Origin: Alphaproteobacteria bacterium 41-28
Lineage (GTDB): Bacteria > Pseudomonadota > Alphaproteobacteria > UBA9655
Direction of reading: 5' to 3'
Length of the DNA stretch: 61,131 bases
Assembly (NCBI GenBank): GCA_001897795.1
Contig: MKUL01000057.1
Coordinates: 1 to 61,131, forward strand
Part shown: positions 52,470 through 61,131 of the stretch, in pieces
Position numbering within the stretch: position 1 is the stretch's first letter
Layout of the letters: every line of letters starts with the position of its first letter
Notes under the pieces: model-generated
What the model was told of the DNA's origin: nothing
What the model saw: the letters and a program-made list of their open reading frames with translations, nothing else
The model's database searches: none
Program-made: the position numbers and the translations under genes

Positions 52470-55400
52470 ATGTTTAATAATAAGAAGCTATCCATTCTAT
52501 TTTTAAGCTATTTAATTATTGAAATTCCCGTTAAAGCCGAAAATTCTCAGAATCCTTATTTAGATGTCTTTGATGAATCTATATATGACCAGAGAAAAGT
52601 AGCAAAAAGATACAAGGATGGGGAAAAAGTTTGGGATGATATTAAAACTCTTAATGATCCTAAAATCAGAAAAGAGATTCTGGAGTTACTTATAAAAAAG
52701 AAAATTAATTGCCTCGTTACAAAAATGTTTCCAAGATTTGAGTCAGAGTTACAGAGGCTAGAATCTCAGATAGCACTTCATAAACCTACTTCGGCTAAAA
52801 AAGCTTTAAAAATTATGGGAAGTGTTCTCTCAGCAGGAACAAACTTTGCCTTGTTAGGGGTCCTCAGCCCAGGTACGGCTACTACAAAAAGTGCTGTGGC
52901 TGCGGTAGGAATTGGTGCAAAACTTGCTGAGACACTTGTTAAAGGAGTTACTGTAGGAGCTCCCGTATTAGGAGCAGGACTGGTCTCTATTCACGATTTT
53001 TGGGATCCTAGTAGCAATGAACTAAACTTTGTAGGAATGAGAGCTATCCTCGAAAGCAAAAAAAAGGATCTTATTAATCAAATTATACATGAAAATATTT
53101 CTGACTTAGAGTTTGAATACGTCTTAAGAAAACGTTTTTATCCTCGTGGTTTGCATACAACAATTGAAAATTCTTTACTGAGTACAAGAAGCTCAGCGTT
53201 TTTTCCCTCAATAAGTTCTATAAGAGAATATTTGGGTAATTGTTTAAATTTCCCCATTCAAAAAAAAGTTATTCCTAATAATCCTTATTTTTCTGATCTT
53301 AAAAAGTCTCCCGGTGATGGCACCGAGGCGAAAAAGGAATTATGCGCTTATAATGATAATACAAGAAATGAATTTGCCCATGTAATTTTGCAATTAATGG
53401 CTTCTTCTAGCTCTGACAAGCCACCCGCTAGACGGGCTTTTTATTTTGAAGGAGAACCTGGAGTTGGAAAAACTAATGCCGCAGAAGCTATTGCAAACCA
53501 CTTAGGTTTACCTTTTTATACAACCAATATAAGATCAAGTGAAGATATTTCTCAATCATCGTTAGAAGGTAAACCGTTTTCGAGTCAAAATTCAAATCTT
53601 GGTTGTATTGCCCAAGCATTGCTAATGGGCCGTAGAGAAAAAGATCAAGAAGATGAATTTACAACGTTTAAAATTGCTAACCCAAAAGCTTCTAAATATG
53701 GTGCTCAGCCAGAATTCACTTTTAGAGTAAGAACAAAAAAAGCACAAGAAACTTATAAAAATACAGTCATTATTCTTAATGACTTTGATCGTCTTTTATT
53801 AGATCCAACCACAGCAACCCAAACCCTTGCAATGCTACTAGATTATTTAGATCCAAGAAAAAAGATGTTTTTTAGTTTTTATTTTGATCAATATTTACCA
53901 ATAGAGGATTTGGTATTTATTATTACTGCAAATAATGAAATACCTAAACCAAAATCTTTTCAAATTTCCAATGCGTCTATGTTAGAGCTTATGCGGGTTG
54001 TCATTAAATCTCAACAATTAGGAGAGCAAAAGTCAAAAGAGAAACAAGAGGAAAAAGAATCAGCAGTAAAAATGGAAAGAGACGAAGTAGCTATCCTTCA
54101 TACTGAACTTGGAAAACTTGAATTAGAAGGAAAGGGACTTCAAAATCAAAAAGAAGCAAAAGAAAAAGCGAGAAATCATTTCGAAAAAGCTAAAGAGCTT
54201 GGTGATCAAGAAGCTATCCTTCTTTTAGCAGCAATGAACAAGGTTTATGATTTTATTCTTTCTACTACAGCACCTGAGAAAACTGTAGATGCTGACTCAG
54301 ATCCTTATAAAGCCTTAAGAAGCCGCGTAAAAGAAATTGAGTGTACAGGACTTGAGGAAAGTGCAAAGAAAGATTTACTCGAACAACACTTGAAGAACAT
54401 GTTAGAGAGATATAACATGTTAGAGAGATATGAATTAAAAATTGAAGGAGAAGAACAGAAAAATATAATACTAGAGGCACAAAAAATTCTTTCGATTCGT
54501 GATGCAAGAGCGCGGGTTGAAGATGAAATAATAAAAATAAAAAAAGAACGTTTTCGAGTTAACGAGCGAGTTACCGAGGTAGTACCAGCACCATATGCTG
54601 AATCAGAAGAGAATAGTCTACAATCTTCTTCTCCAAAGGAAGAAATTGTACCTATTGCTTCTTCTGAAAGTCCGGAAGGAAAAGGGAAAGAAAAAGACCT
54701 TACAGAAGAGGAAAAAGAAGCCCTTCGCAAAAAAAATGAAGAAGCAGCCTTTCTCAAACAAATTGAAGAACGCCGTATATGGTTAACGGATCAAGTGTTA
54801 CCGACTCTTGAAATGGAGCCCGAATTGCAAAAAAAGGTTAGCAAACTTTACAATATATCTGCGTTGCTAACTCTTATGAGTTCACGGGATGAACAGAAGG
54901 AGGCAGAAGCCATAGATAAGCTTTTAGGAAACTCTTCAATCATAGAACGGTACTGGAAACCACAACTCCTAGAATTTATCCCCGGGCATGCTATTTTTCT
55001 CGGACAACCTAATCAGATACAAGCCCTGTGGAGAACAGTAAGCCCTCGAAAAGATGGAAGATTTCCAACGTGGGGATTTGTTTCTGAATCAGAAAAGGAT
55101 CTAGGAGCTCTAGAAAATCGTATGATTCGGCTTAAAGAATTTCCTCAGAAACAATACCAGATATTTAGATTTCACTTTGAATTAGTCAGTGTAATAGCAA
55201 CTAAGCTATTGCAATTTGAGAAACGTGAGTCTACCTACTGTAAAATATCTAAAATGGATTTCAGAAGGGAAACTCTCCGTGCTTTTTGTAATCACTTGGA
55301 GGTTCTCAAGAATGAGGGGCAAAGTCTTATAGATCGTTTAATACAAGGTAAATCAGACATATTCTATGGGATTTGTTCTAAGGTTTATAAGGATTATAAG

Positions 55401-55685
55401 GCTTGGTTTGAAAAATCATTGAAACCTGCAAAAATGGCGAATTCTATTGGACAAACTGTACGAGAAGAATCTTCAGAAAATGCTCCAAAAGCTTCCTCTT
55501 CAAGCTCACCAGGAATTACCAAAGATGCTCTTACCTGTAGCGAGGTTATTAGAGCTTATTATGAGATAGAGGGGGAAGAGACTTGTTCTATTGGTAATGC
55601 TCTTCATCCTCAACCAAGTAGTGATCTCACTTCAAAATCTCCTTTACTAAAGGATAATGGTGATGATAATTTTTTCCCTTTATAA
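52470..55685 (+). CDS. Exported AAA+ ATPase-like protein of unknown role
   Basis: The 1071-residue protein starts with an export signal (KLSILFLSYLIIEIPVKAEN). A glycine/alanine-rich hydrophobic stretch lies near 110-180. An AAA+ module follows: Walker A GEPGVGKT at 328-335, a Walker B-like VIILNDFDRLLLD near 434-446 with Asn in place of the first acidic residue, and sensor 1 VFIITANNEIP near 489. The rest is charged coiled coil with one Sel1-like unit (NHFEKAKELGDQEAILLLAAM). An ATPase with an export signal has no ATP in the periplasm, so it may act in the host cell. It follows the lasso exporter by 46 bases with its own AAAGGA site; co-transcription is possible. Confidence 0.65.
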   Translation: MFNNKKLSILFLSYLIIEIPVKAENSQNPYLDVFDESIYDQRKVAKRYKDGEKVWDDIKTLNDPKIRKEILELLIKKKINCLVTKMFPRFESELQRLESQIALHKPTSAKKALKIMGSVLSAGTNFALLGVLSPGTATTKSAVAAVGIGAKLAETLVKGVTVGAPVLGAGLVSIHDFWDPSSNELNFVGMRAILESKKKDLINQIIHENISDLEFEYVLRKRFYPRGLHTTIENSLLSTRSSAFFPSISSIREYLGNCLNFPIQKKVIPNNPYFSDLKKSPGDGTEAKKELCAYNDNTRNEFAHVILQLMASSSSDKPPARRAFYFEGEPGVGKTNAAEAIANHLGLPFYTTNIRSSEDISQSSLEGKPFSSQNSNLGCIAQALLMGRREKDQEDEFTTFKIANPKASKYGAQPEFTFRVRTKKAQETYKNTVIILNDFDRLLLDPTTATQTLAMLLDYLDPRKKMFFSFYFDQYLPIEDLVFIITANNEIPKPKSFQISNASMLELMRVVIKSQQLGEQKSKEKQEEKESAVKMERDEVAILHTELGKLELEGKGLQNQKEAKEKARNHFEKAKELGDQEAILLLAAMNKVYDFILSTTAPEKTVDADSDPYKALRSRVKEIECTGLEESAKKDLLEQHLKNMLERYNMLERYELKIEGEEQKNIILEAQKILSIRDARARVEDEIIKIKKERFRVNERVTEVVPAPYAESEENSLQSSSPKEEIVPIASSESPEGKGKEKDLTEEEKEALRKKNEEAAFLKQIEERRIWLTDQVLPTLEMEPELQKKVSKLYNISALLTLMSSRDEQKEAEAIDKLLGNSSIIERYWKPQLLEFIPGHAIFLGQPNQIQALWRTVSPRKDGRFPTWGFVSESEKDLGALENRMIRLKEFPQKQYQIFRFHFELVSVIATKLLQFEKRESTYCKISKMDFRRETLRAFCNHLEVLKNEGQSLIDRLIQGKSDIFYGICSKVYKDYKAWFEKSLKPAKMANSIGQTVREESSENAPKASSSSSPGITKDALTCSEVIRAYYEIEGEETCSIGNALHPQPSSDLTSKSPLLKDNGDDNFFPL

Positions 55686-55744
55686 TCAATACACTATTAA
55701 AAATATATGGATAATTTTAAAAGAAAAGAAATGGAGAATATATC

Positions 55745-55972
55745 ATGAAAATATTATTTTTTAAATTATTATGCATAACTTCTATAATAATTTTTATGCA
55801 ATCTACTTTAGCTTCACGAAAAAATCTGAGTCAGGAAGAGCTCAACAATCTTATTAATGAAAAAGATCGAAACGCCTATTTTTCTCTGTCTTATCAAAAA
55901 GTGGTGAGTGCTATGAGGAAAATGGAAACTATCAACAATAGCAATATTAAAAAAGGAGCGTATAATGAATAA
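55745..55972 (+). CDS. Small exported protein, 75 residues
   Basis: An export signal (FFKLLCITSIIIFMQSTLAS) is followed by about 50 polar residues (LSQEELNNLINEKDRNAYFS). GGAGAA precedes the ATG. No family is recognised. It overlaps the next gene by eight bases, so the two are coupled. The mature part is about 50 residues and has no cysteine. Confidence 0.6.
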   Translation: MKILFFKLLCITSIIIFMQSTLASRKNLSQEELNNLINEKDRNAYFSLSYQKVVSAMRKMETINNSNIKKGAYNE

Positions 55973-56558
55973 AAAATTTATCTATACATCTATTCTTTTA
56001 GCCTTTTTATGGAGCGGGACCAGCACGCTAGCGGTTCGACCTGAAGATGAAGAGTGGAACGACAAAGGGGGCAATCCTGCCCCAGCCCTAGTGAAGCAGG
56101 CTGCTAATGAACTCTGGTTTGCTGTGGAGGTGGAGGAGGTCGCCAAGCGTCATTTTAATTCGCTCAAGACTTTTCGCTTACCGTCTCTGTCTTTTGTATT
56201 GCAATCCGCTTCCGAGGCTCTCCAAGAATTATTTATACACACTCACTCACCCTCGACAATCTCTGAGGACCCAGAATTCGAGGCAGCCAGTGCACTGTCG
56301 ATTCAATCTTCCTTAGAATTAATGAAAGCATACACCAACTTTCAAATGGCCGTTAGAGAGCATGTATATGGGAGATTCTGGTTCGGCGATATAGCAAATG
56401 ATGATAATTACGATGAATGGATTCCAGATCAAAAATGGCAAGTTAAGCTGTCAGAACCAGATGAAAATTATCATAGGGATATGAGTAGTGTACTTCCTGA
56501 AACGCTTATATTTGTCAATGCATGGGGCGGTTGGGTTCGTGAAAAGAATCCAACTTAA
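55965..56558 (+). CDS. Exported hypothetical protein, 197 residues
   Basis: A clear export signal (KFIYTSILLAFLWSGTSTLAV) is followed by an acidic, Trp-rich protein without repeats or known motifs (EEWNDKGGNPAPALVKQAAN, later FWFGDIANDDNYDEW). AAAAAGGAG precedes the ATG. It is coupled to the preceding small exported protein, and the two may act together. Function unknown. Confidence 0.65.
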   Translation: MNKKFIYTSILLAFLWSGTSTLAVRPEDEEWNDKGGNPAPALVKQAANELWFAVEVEEVAKRHFNSLKTFRLPSLSFVLQSASEALQELFIHTHSPSTISEDPEFEAASALSIQSSLELMKAYTNFQMAVREHVYGRFWFGDIANDDNYDEWIPDQKWQVKLSEPDENYHRDMSSVLPETLIFVNAWGGWVREKNPT

Positions 56559-56576
56559 GAAGACCTCCATGGTCTT

Positions 56577-56936
56577 ATGAATAAGGAAGATTCGCATTCT
56601 TCTCGCAAAAACCCTCCTTCGCCAACTCTCTCAGAAGAGAGAAATGATACACCTCAAAAAAACACAAAAAGTGAAACTTTAATACCCCATAATGATGAAA
56701 AAAACCTTTATGAGAAGGATTATTCCTATCAACAAGAAGGAGCTCAAGTAAATTTACATTCTATGACTCAGAACAACGATAAAGAGAAACCAGAAACTTC
56801 CGCCGAAACTCCATTGGAACCTGCAGCAATATTGAATTCTAATGGACAAACTATGCGCAAAATGTCTTCAGAAAATGGCCCAAAAGTTTCATTTCCAAAC
56901 TTAACGGGGACTACTGAAGATGAGCCGGATCTGTAG
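56577..56936 (+). CDS. Low-complexity hypothetical protein, possible remnant of an AAA-protein tail
   Basis: The 119-residue polar sequence has no good ribosome site and no domain. Its last third, NSNGQTMRKMSSENGPKVSF, resembles the tail of the AAA+ protein at 52470 (NSIGQTVREESSENAPKASS), so it may be the end of a second, lost copy of that gene that stays open by chance. Confidence 0.4.
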   Translation: MNKEDSHSSRKNPPSPTLSEERNDTPQKNTKSETLIPHNDEKNLYEKDYSYQQEGAQVNLHSMTQNNDKEKPETSAETPLEPAAILNSNGQTMRKMSSENGPKVSFPNLTGTTEDEPDL

Positions 56937-57023
56937 ACCGCACAGCTCTTATTTAAATGCCCTAATAAGCATTATAAGAGAATAGGAAAAAGTAGGTTAC
57001 TTTTTTTGGTGGAAGAAATAAAC

Positions 57024-57593
57024 ATGAATGGTGCTGATGCTGCAACGTTCTTATTCAAAAACGCTGACAACGAAGAAACAAAAAATATAGCAAGGGAAAC
57101 ACTGTATTCTATCTTAAATCGACCAGAAGCATATTATCGGGCTCCTAGTGAAGATGTGTATACGGATCAACTTCTTTTGAAATTAAAAACAGCCATTACT
57201 TTAATAGAGAAAGGAAGTGACCAAGATAAGAGCGTGGGTGATAAAGCCATCCAAGATGCATATCATCATGCTTTTATTTTGGAAAGATCAAAGTGTTTAA
57301 GAAGTCTTTGGATAATCGCTGGTAACTTAAAAGATAGCCATTTAGAAGGAATTTATGCGTATGAATATCTTTTAAGCTGCGGAGGAGAGGAACGCTATGC
57401 TGAAGATAGCATATGTCAAATCGCTCAAAAGGAAAGACACCCTCATCAATATATAGCAGCAAAAATATTATATAAGAAGAGCAAATATAGTTCCAGACTT
57501 GCTGAAAATGTGCTACGCTCTATAGCAAATCAAAAAAATCATCCACATCAAAACGAGGCTAAGGAAGCTTTAAGCTTCTGTATCCTAATGTAA
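57024..57593 (+). CDS. Helical hypothetical protein, 189 residues
   Basis: The ATG at 57024 has GGTGGAAG nine bases upstream and is preferred to a TTG at 57006. The sequence is all helical with two similar blocks (ICQIAQKERHPHQYIAAKIL and LRSIANQKNHPHQNEAKEAL), which look like a tandem HEAT- or Sel1-like unit. There is no export signal. No family is recognised. It is convergent with the integrase and lies just inside the end of the element. Confidence 0.6.
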   Translation: MNGADAATFLFKNADNEETKNIARETLYSILNRPEAYYRAPSEDVYTDQLLLKLKTAITLIEKGSDQDKSVGDKAIQDAYHHAFILERSKCLRSLWIIAGNLKDSHLEGIYAYEYLLSCGGEERYAEDSICQIAQKERHPHQYIAAKILYKKSKYSSRLAENVLRSIANQKNHPHQNEAKEALSFCILM

Positions 57594-57638
57594 ACTTGGG
57601 TGTATTATTGGGTTAGAAAGAGAGAAAAACTTTAAATT

Positions 57639-58793
57639 TCACGCTTCTTTCTCTATGATCTTATCAAGATTACTTCCAAACAACGCTGTTGCTTGCCTTA
57701 AGGGTTCATCTGCTAAATGAGCATATCTTTGGGTGGTGGAGGCCTGTGTGTGGCCTAAGAGTTTGCCAACAATGCTGAGACTTAATCCACTGGAGACCAA
57801 ATGAGAAGCGTAGGTATGGCGTAAATCATGAATGCGGAGATCAAGAGCTCCTAATTTTTTTCTTATTGTATTCCAAGCCCTTTTAACTTCTTGAGTAGGT
57901 TTTCCGTCTATTTTACCGGGAAAGAGAAAGGGTGAAGTACTCTGAGATTTCATCGTTTTTAAAATTTCAATCGCTTGAGAGGAAATGGGAAGATGCTCTT
58001 GCTTTCTTTGCTTTGTGAGGTGTGTAGGTTTTGTCCAAACACCTGAATCCAGGTCAAATTGATCCCAAGTAGCAGGAAGAAGTTCCCCTATTCGAGCACC
58101 GGTCAAAATGAGAAGTCTAAACAAAGAAGCAGTCAATTGGTTCGAATATTCATCAAGGACTTTCCATAGCATCTTTAGCTCATCTGCCGTTAACCAACGC
58201 TTTCTTTTTTCTTCCTGATACCGTTGAATTCCTTTGGCAGGGTTGTCTTCACGCCAACCCCAGGTATTCGCAAGGGTAAACATCTTGGAGAGAACGGATA
58301 CAGAACGATTAGCTTGATAGGAGGTCTTTTGATGATCACGATGAAGAGTTTCTATATCTCGTCGCGAAATCTGGACCACAAGACTGTTTCCAAAAGCAGG
58401 TAATATAATCGTTTTTAAAAGACGCTTGTCCTCTTTCAAGCTTTTTGGTCGTTTTTTCCCTCCATGAAATAAAACGTAATCACGGGCAAGGTCGTTGAGG
58501 GTAGGAAGATTACGATTTTCCTTTTTCATTTTAACAGGATCATGCCCATGAACAACACCGCTTAAGTACTTTTTGGCGAGAGCTCGAGCTTCTTCTGCTG
58601 TGACCTGACCATGTACGCCTATTTTAAACATCTTTTGAACACGCTGAATATTTCGGTATTGTACGCAATAAGTGCGCCTGCCACTGGGCAAGACGATGAG
58701 CCCAAATCCTTTTAGTTCTGAATCCCAATGCTTTATCATTTTCTGATCATCTGGCATAATAGATTCGACAAAACGCTTTGTAAGTTTCGGCAT
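57639..58793 (-). CDS. int: Tyrosine recombinase, integrase of the element
   Basis: The 384-residue protein has the N-terminal arm-binding DUF4102 domain (MPKLTKRFVESIMPDDQKMI, LKGFGLIVLPSGRRTYCVQY), a SAM-like core-binding domain and the catalytic domain with the full set of residues: Arg in TGARIGELL, H-x-x-R in HDLRHTYASH, His in LGHTQASTTQ and the nucleophile Tyr in RYAHL. Such integrases insert elements into tRNA genes. The start is about 195 bases from the tRNA-Thr fragment, the usual int-att distance. A scrap of a second integrase gene is at 38881. Confidence 0.93.
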   Translation of the reverse strand: MPKLTKRFVESIMPDDQKMIKHWDSELKGFGLIVLPSGRRTYCVQYRNIQRVQKMFKIGVHGQVTAEEARALAKKYLSGVVHGHDPVKMKKENRNLPTLNDLARDYVLFHGGKKRPKSLKEDKRLLKTIILPAFGNSLVVQISRRDIETLHRDHQKTSYQANRSVSVLSKMFTLANTWGWREDNPAKGIQRYQEEKRKRWLTADELKMLWKVLDEYSNQLTASLFRLLILTGARIGELLPATWDQFDLDSGVWTKPTHLTKQRKQEHLPISSQAIEILKTMKSQSTSPFLFPGKIDGKPTQEVKRAWNTIRKKLGALDLRIHDLRHTYASHLVSSGLSLSIVGKLLGHTQASTTQRYAHLADEPLRQATALFGSNLDKIIEKEA

Positions 58794-58987
58794 ATATCCC
58801 CCACTGATTATTTAAAAAAGGTTATAACACACTTGATAAAAAATTTCACCAAATTTTCAGCAAGAGAAGAAGAATGAATGTGGTTGAACGTAGCCTGATG
58901 AAGTCAAAAAAAGGTTGAAATTTGATGAAAAATAAGATAAAAATGAGAAAATATAGAAAACACAAGAGATTTAAAAAAGGGATAAAA

Positions 58988-59037
58988 ACTGATTCGTAAT
59001 CAGTAGGTCGGGTGTTCGATTCACCTCTTCGGCACCA
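58988..59037 (+). other. 3' half of tRNA-Thr (CGT), probable attachment site
   Basis: The sequence contains an anticodon arm (ACTGA-TTCGTAA-TCAGT, anticodon CGT), a T arm (GGGTG-TTCGATT-CACCT), a 3' acceptor strand (CTTCGGC), discriminator A and an encoded CCA. No matching 5' half (GCCGAAG and D arm) is present upstream, so it is not a working gene. A 3' tRNA segment next to a tyrosine integrase is the standard att core left by integration. Confidence 0.82.
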
Positions 59038-59743
59038 GGGGAACAAAGGATTTTTGTACACGAAGATAAAGTCTAAAAATAATTTTCACCAACGTAGTGG
59101 AAACAAACTGAGGGAAAAATTTTCTCAAAGCAATTGTCCACAAAATTACAACTTAGCATTTTTTCCACGCTTGGCTATACCTTTAGAAAATAAACAATAA
59201 GATAGGAGGCTCTCTTGATTTATGAGACTCACATATGATTTACGGAAAATTTTAAAATCCGCTTCCTAAGCATGGCTCTTTATGTTGTTGGCTCTCTGAT
59301 TTTTATAGGATTATATGTTTATGTCTATCAAAGACACCTCTCCTCTTATCAAATGACACAGCAAGCAGAACTCAAAGCAGTTCATAGGGAGTTAACCCTT
59401 TGAGGGTTTTGAACCTTTTAGCGTAGTTGTAGGCTATCAAGAAAGCATTTAGACGGTACCTCTACACAATATGTAAAATTAAAGATATTTTTAAACATCG
59501 ATTCAATATTTTTTCGAGTATTTTTAGTGACTTCTCTCGAAGTTATATTTGACTAAAATCCAGTATTTTAAAAAACGATCTGTATAGCTTAATACAAAGC
59601 TCACTACTTATTAAGTGTTTAATTTATTGTTTAAATAAAATATTTTATTAAAATTTTATTTTTTTTAAAATTTATATAATTATGTAGTTAGGTTTATCTA
59701 ATAATCGCATCATCAAGAATTACTAAGCAAAAAAGGAGTTATT
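59038..59743. other. AT-rich intergenic region with one tiny open frame
   Basis: Apart from the small frame at 59272-59403 nothing is seen here. The stretch 59600-59700 is extremely rich in A and T and probably carries the promoter of the gene at 59744. Confidence 0.6.
59272..59403 (+). CDS. Possible small membrane protein, 43 residues
   Basis: The frame encodes ALYVVGSLIFIGLYVYVYQR, a convincing membrane segment, then a polar helix ending AVHRELTL. There is no strong ribosome site. It may be a genuine small membrane protein or the N-terminus of a lost gene. Confidence 0.35.
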   Translation: MALYVVGSLIFIGLYVYVYQRHLSSYQMTQQAELKAVHRELTL

Positions 59744-60370
59744 ATGAAAAAGATTATTTTAAATAAAATTGATTTTGTTAATGTATTTAGTATTTTTTTT
59801 GTTTTCATTTTTTTTCTAGTAACATCTGCAAAATCAATGACCGAAGATGAAGATATTGTAAAAGATGTTTCATTAGCACCTATAAATCTAATTGTGAAAG
59901 ATAAAGAGGATGTTTCTTCAACAGCCACTGTAAAATCAATTATCCAGAATGAAATTATTGAACAGGATGTTTTACCAGATGATCTTGTAGGACGAGATGT
60001 TTCAATTCGCGCAGGAACATCACTATCTCCTTTTTTACATGGCGAACCTGATGGTTCAGTGGACGTTGTGGCTGATAATCGCACAGGAATACATTGGGTG
60101 TTTCAGTTGCATCCTTTGGGTAATTCTACTCAGTACGCCATAAAATGTTTGCCATATTCCCTTTATTTAAATGCCCTACCCGAAGAGAAAAGGGCGAATC
60201 TTGTGTATGATACTAGTGGTGACGGAACACGTTGGACGCTTAGCTATAACAGCTACTATGGCAAATACAGCATCATATATACTGGAGTTACTCCCAACCT
60301 AGCTTTAAAATATCCAGATCCAGATGTATACGGCGGAGCGAACCAGTATTGGAGCATTACTAAAAATTGA
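59744..60370 (+). CDS. Exported protein with a probable beta-trefoil (ricin-like) domain
   Basis: The start has AAAAAAGGAG seven bases upstream. A long hydrophobic export segment (FVNVFSIFFVFIFFLVTSAK) precedes an acidic linker, and the C-terminal 110 residues show three strand-rich repeats with aromatic signatures: IHWVFQLHPLGNSTQYAIKC, TRWTLSYNSYYGKYSI and NQYWSITKN. This W-x-h pattern is that of ricin-type or related beta-trefoil folds that bind sugars. The identification is by pattern only. It lies outside the att site, so it may belong to the chromosome or to another element. Confidence 0.5.
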   Translation: MKKIILNKIDFVNVFSIFFVFIFFLVTSAKSMTEDEDIVKDVSLAPINLIVKDKEDVSSTATVKSIIQNEIIEQDVLPDDLVGRDVSIRAGTSLSPFLHGEPDGSVDVVADNRTGIHWVFQLHPLGNSTQYAIKCLPYSLYLNALPEEKRANLVYDTSGDGTRWTLSYNSYYGKYSIIYTGVTPNLALKYPDPDVYGGANQYWSITKN

Positions 60371-60498
60371 GGTTAGTTTACAAGTTCTATTGAACCATAG
60401 GTTTATTAAAAGTATATTTGGAATTCTCAGTATGGGAATTAAGCTCCACGATATGATCAAAGAGTTTTTTTGGTTCTGATGGTATGGCCTGAGCGACT

Positions 60499-61058
60499 TT
60501 AAGAAGCTTCAATAATGAGGCAAGATAAAGAGCTTACAACGAGTAAAATTTTCAGGGAAAAAGTTTCTCTAATAATTTTCGTAAAGAGATTAAGCATCTG
60601 ATGAGGGGCTAACTCACCAATTTGAAGGCTAGAGGAAACATGCTTATTATTCTGAATGTTACCATCACGTGTTGTTAAGAGAATTTTTCCATCTCCCCAG
60701 GTAACAGAATCTTGAGGAAAATATTTTTGAATATCTGTAAATTTTTCTACATTATCGTAAATTAAAAACCAATTGGAATAAATTCTCAGCCTTTTTTTTA
60801 CGAATTGAATGATTTTCTCTTGCTTTTCTGTGGGGTTTTTTATTTTTTGAATTCCCCTTAATATTTTTTTATCTTCTTCCGTTTTTAATAATGCCCCAGC
60901 GAGATTTTTAAATGAGTTTTCCAAATTCTCGTGGGTTTCTGCATTAAACTCCCAGATAACGTTGACCTTTTGTTGGTGTGCATATTCTCGAGCAAGAGTT
61001 GTTTTTCCAGCTCCACCAGGTCCTATAAGAACTACAGCTTGAATACCGGTATGATTTT
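60499..61058 (-). pseudogene. NB-ARC fragment of a fourth regulator, cut by the IS
   Basis: Read leftward from the IS junction the frame gives KNHTGIQAVVLIGPGGAGKT, TLAREYAHQQKVNVIWEFNA, FLIYDNV, ILLTTRD and GELAPHQMLNLFTKIIRE, closely matching the NB-ARC domain of the three regulators. The HTH and membrane part are lost to the IS630-type end at 61060, and the TPR part is gone after about 60560. In another frame, 60388-60520 encodes an unrelated tail (LLKVAQAIPSEPKKLFDHIV) ending in a stop. Confidence 0.85.
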
Positions 61059-61059
61059 T

Positions 61060-61131
61060 TAGAGCATTTTTGATTTAAGTTTTTACATTATAGTGTATGA
61101 TATCCGTGTATTAAAGGAGGATGATCATGCA
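61060..61131 (+). mobile_element. IS630-type element start (right border)
   Basis: TAGAGCATTTTTGATTTAAG begins the element, followed by promoter-like TTTACATTATAGTGTATGATAT, a ribosome site AAAGGAGG at 61113-61120 and ATG codons at 61121 and 61127. The transposase would run off the window. The first 54 bases are identical in inverted orientation to 1-54. Because both ends stop in the same repeat, the window may be one assembly contig bounded by this IS. Confidence 0.7.

Noticed and set aside
58988..59037. A complete tRNA gene.
   Set aside because: The 5' acceptor strand and D arm are missing upstream, so only an attachment-site fragment is supported.

Overview
The window is AT-rich and looks like the accessory genome of an alphaproteobacterial intracellular symbiont, most plausibly of the Rickettsiales/Holosporales type (Caedibacter, Odyssella, Paracaedibacter relatives). 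That placement is inferred from the mixture of F-type transfer genes (traF, traH, traG, traD) with Ti-type traA and traD, from the many secreted proteins with eukaryote-like domains (OTU protease, F-box, Sel1 and TPR repeats), and from the heavy load of decayed insertion sequences. No ribosomal or housekeeping gene is present to confirm it.

Layout. The window is bounded by two inverted copies of the same IS630-type end (1-54 and 61060-61113, 54 bp identical). Bases 55-7750 hold the 3' end of a conjugation operon (probable traN remnant, traF, traH, traG, traD) with a RelE-type toxin-antitoxin pair inserted between traF and traH. Bases 7854-17391 hold secreted Sel1 and TPR proteins, a decayed transposase, a frameshifted membrane protein and an AbiE-type toxin-antitoxin pair. 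Bases 17540-31577 hold a duplicated traA tail, a 1399-residue OTU-protease candidate effector, IS fragments, the full traA relaxase-helicase-primase, a group II intron whose maturase gene is cut by an IS3-family element, and small traD. Bases 31700-47403 hold three large paralogous regulators (LuxR-type HTH, one membrane segment, NB-ARC ATPase, TPR). Each is divergent from a + strand gene: a Sel1 protein in unit 1, and lasso peptide precursors in units 2 and 3.

Bases 47739-52423 are a complete lasso peptide operon: two precursors, a terminator/attenuator, a fused RRE-B protease, the C cyclase and the D exporter. A third, orphan precursor lies at 43120. It is followed by an F-box candidate effector where biosynthesis genes would be expected. 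After the operon come a secreted AAA+ protein, several small secreted proteins, a tyrosine recombinase and the 3' half of a tRNA-Thr gene (58988-59037) that is probably the attachment site of the integrative element. The end holds a probable beta-trefoil secreted protein and a fourth, truncated NB-ARC regulator.

Most novel points. (1) The three regulator/target intergenic regions share a TACGTA-N5-TACGTA palindrome, a second TTCTACGGATATTC box, and a 5'-leader hairpin whose pyrimidine-rich loop can pair with a purine run 15-16 nt downstream. Both helices covary between the copies, which points to a conserved pseudoknot RNA ahead of the lasso precursor genes. (2) Three lasso cores, each with Gly1 and Glu8, are tied to membrane-anchored STAND-type regulators on a conjugative element. 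(3) Several secreted proteins carry nuclear-localisation-like basic motifs.
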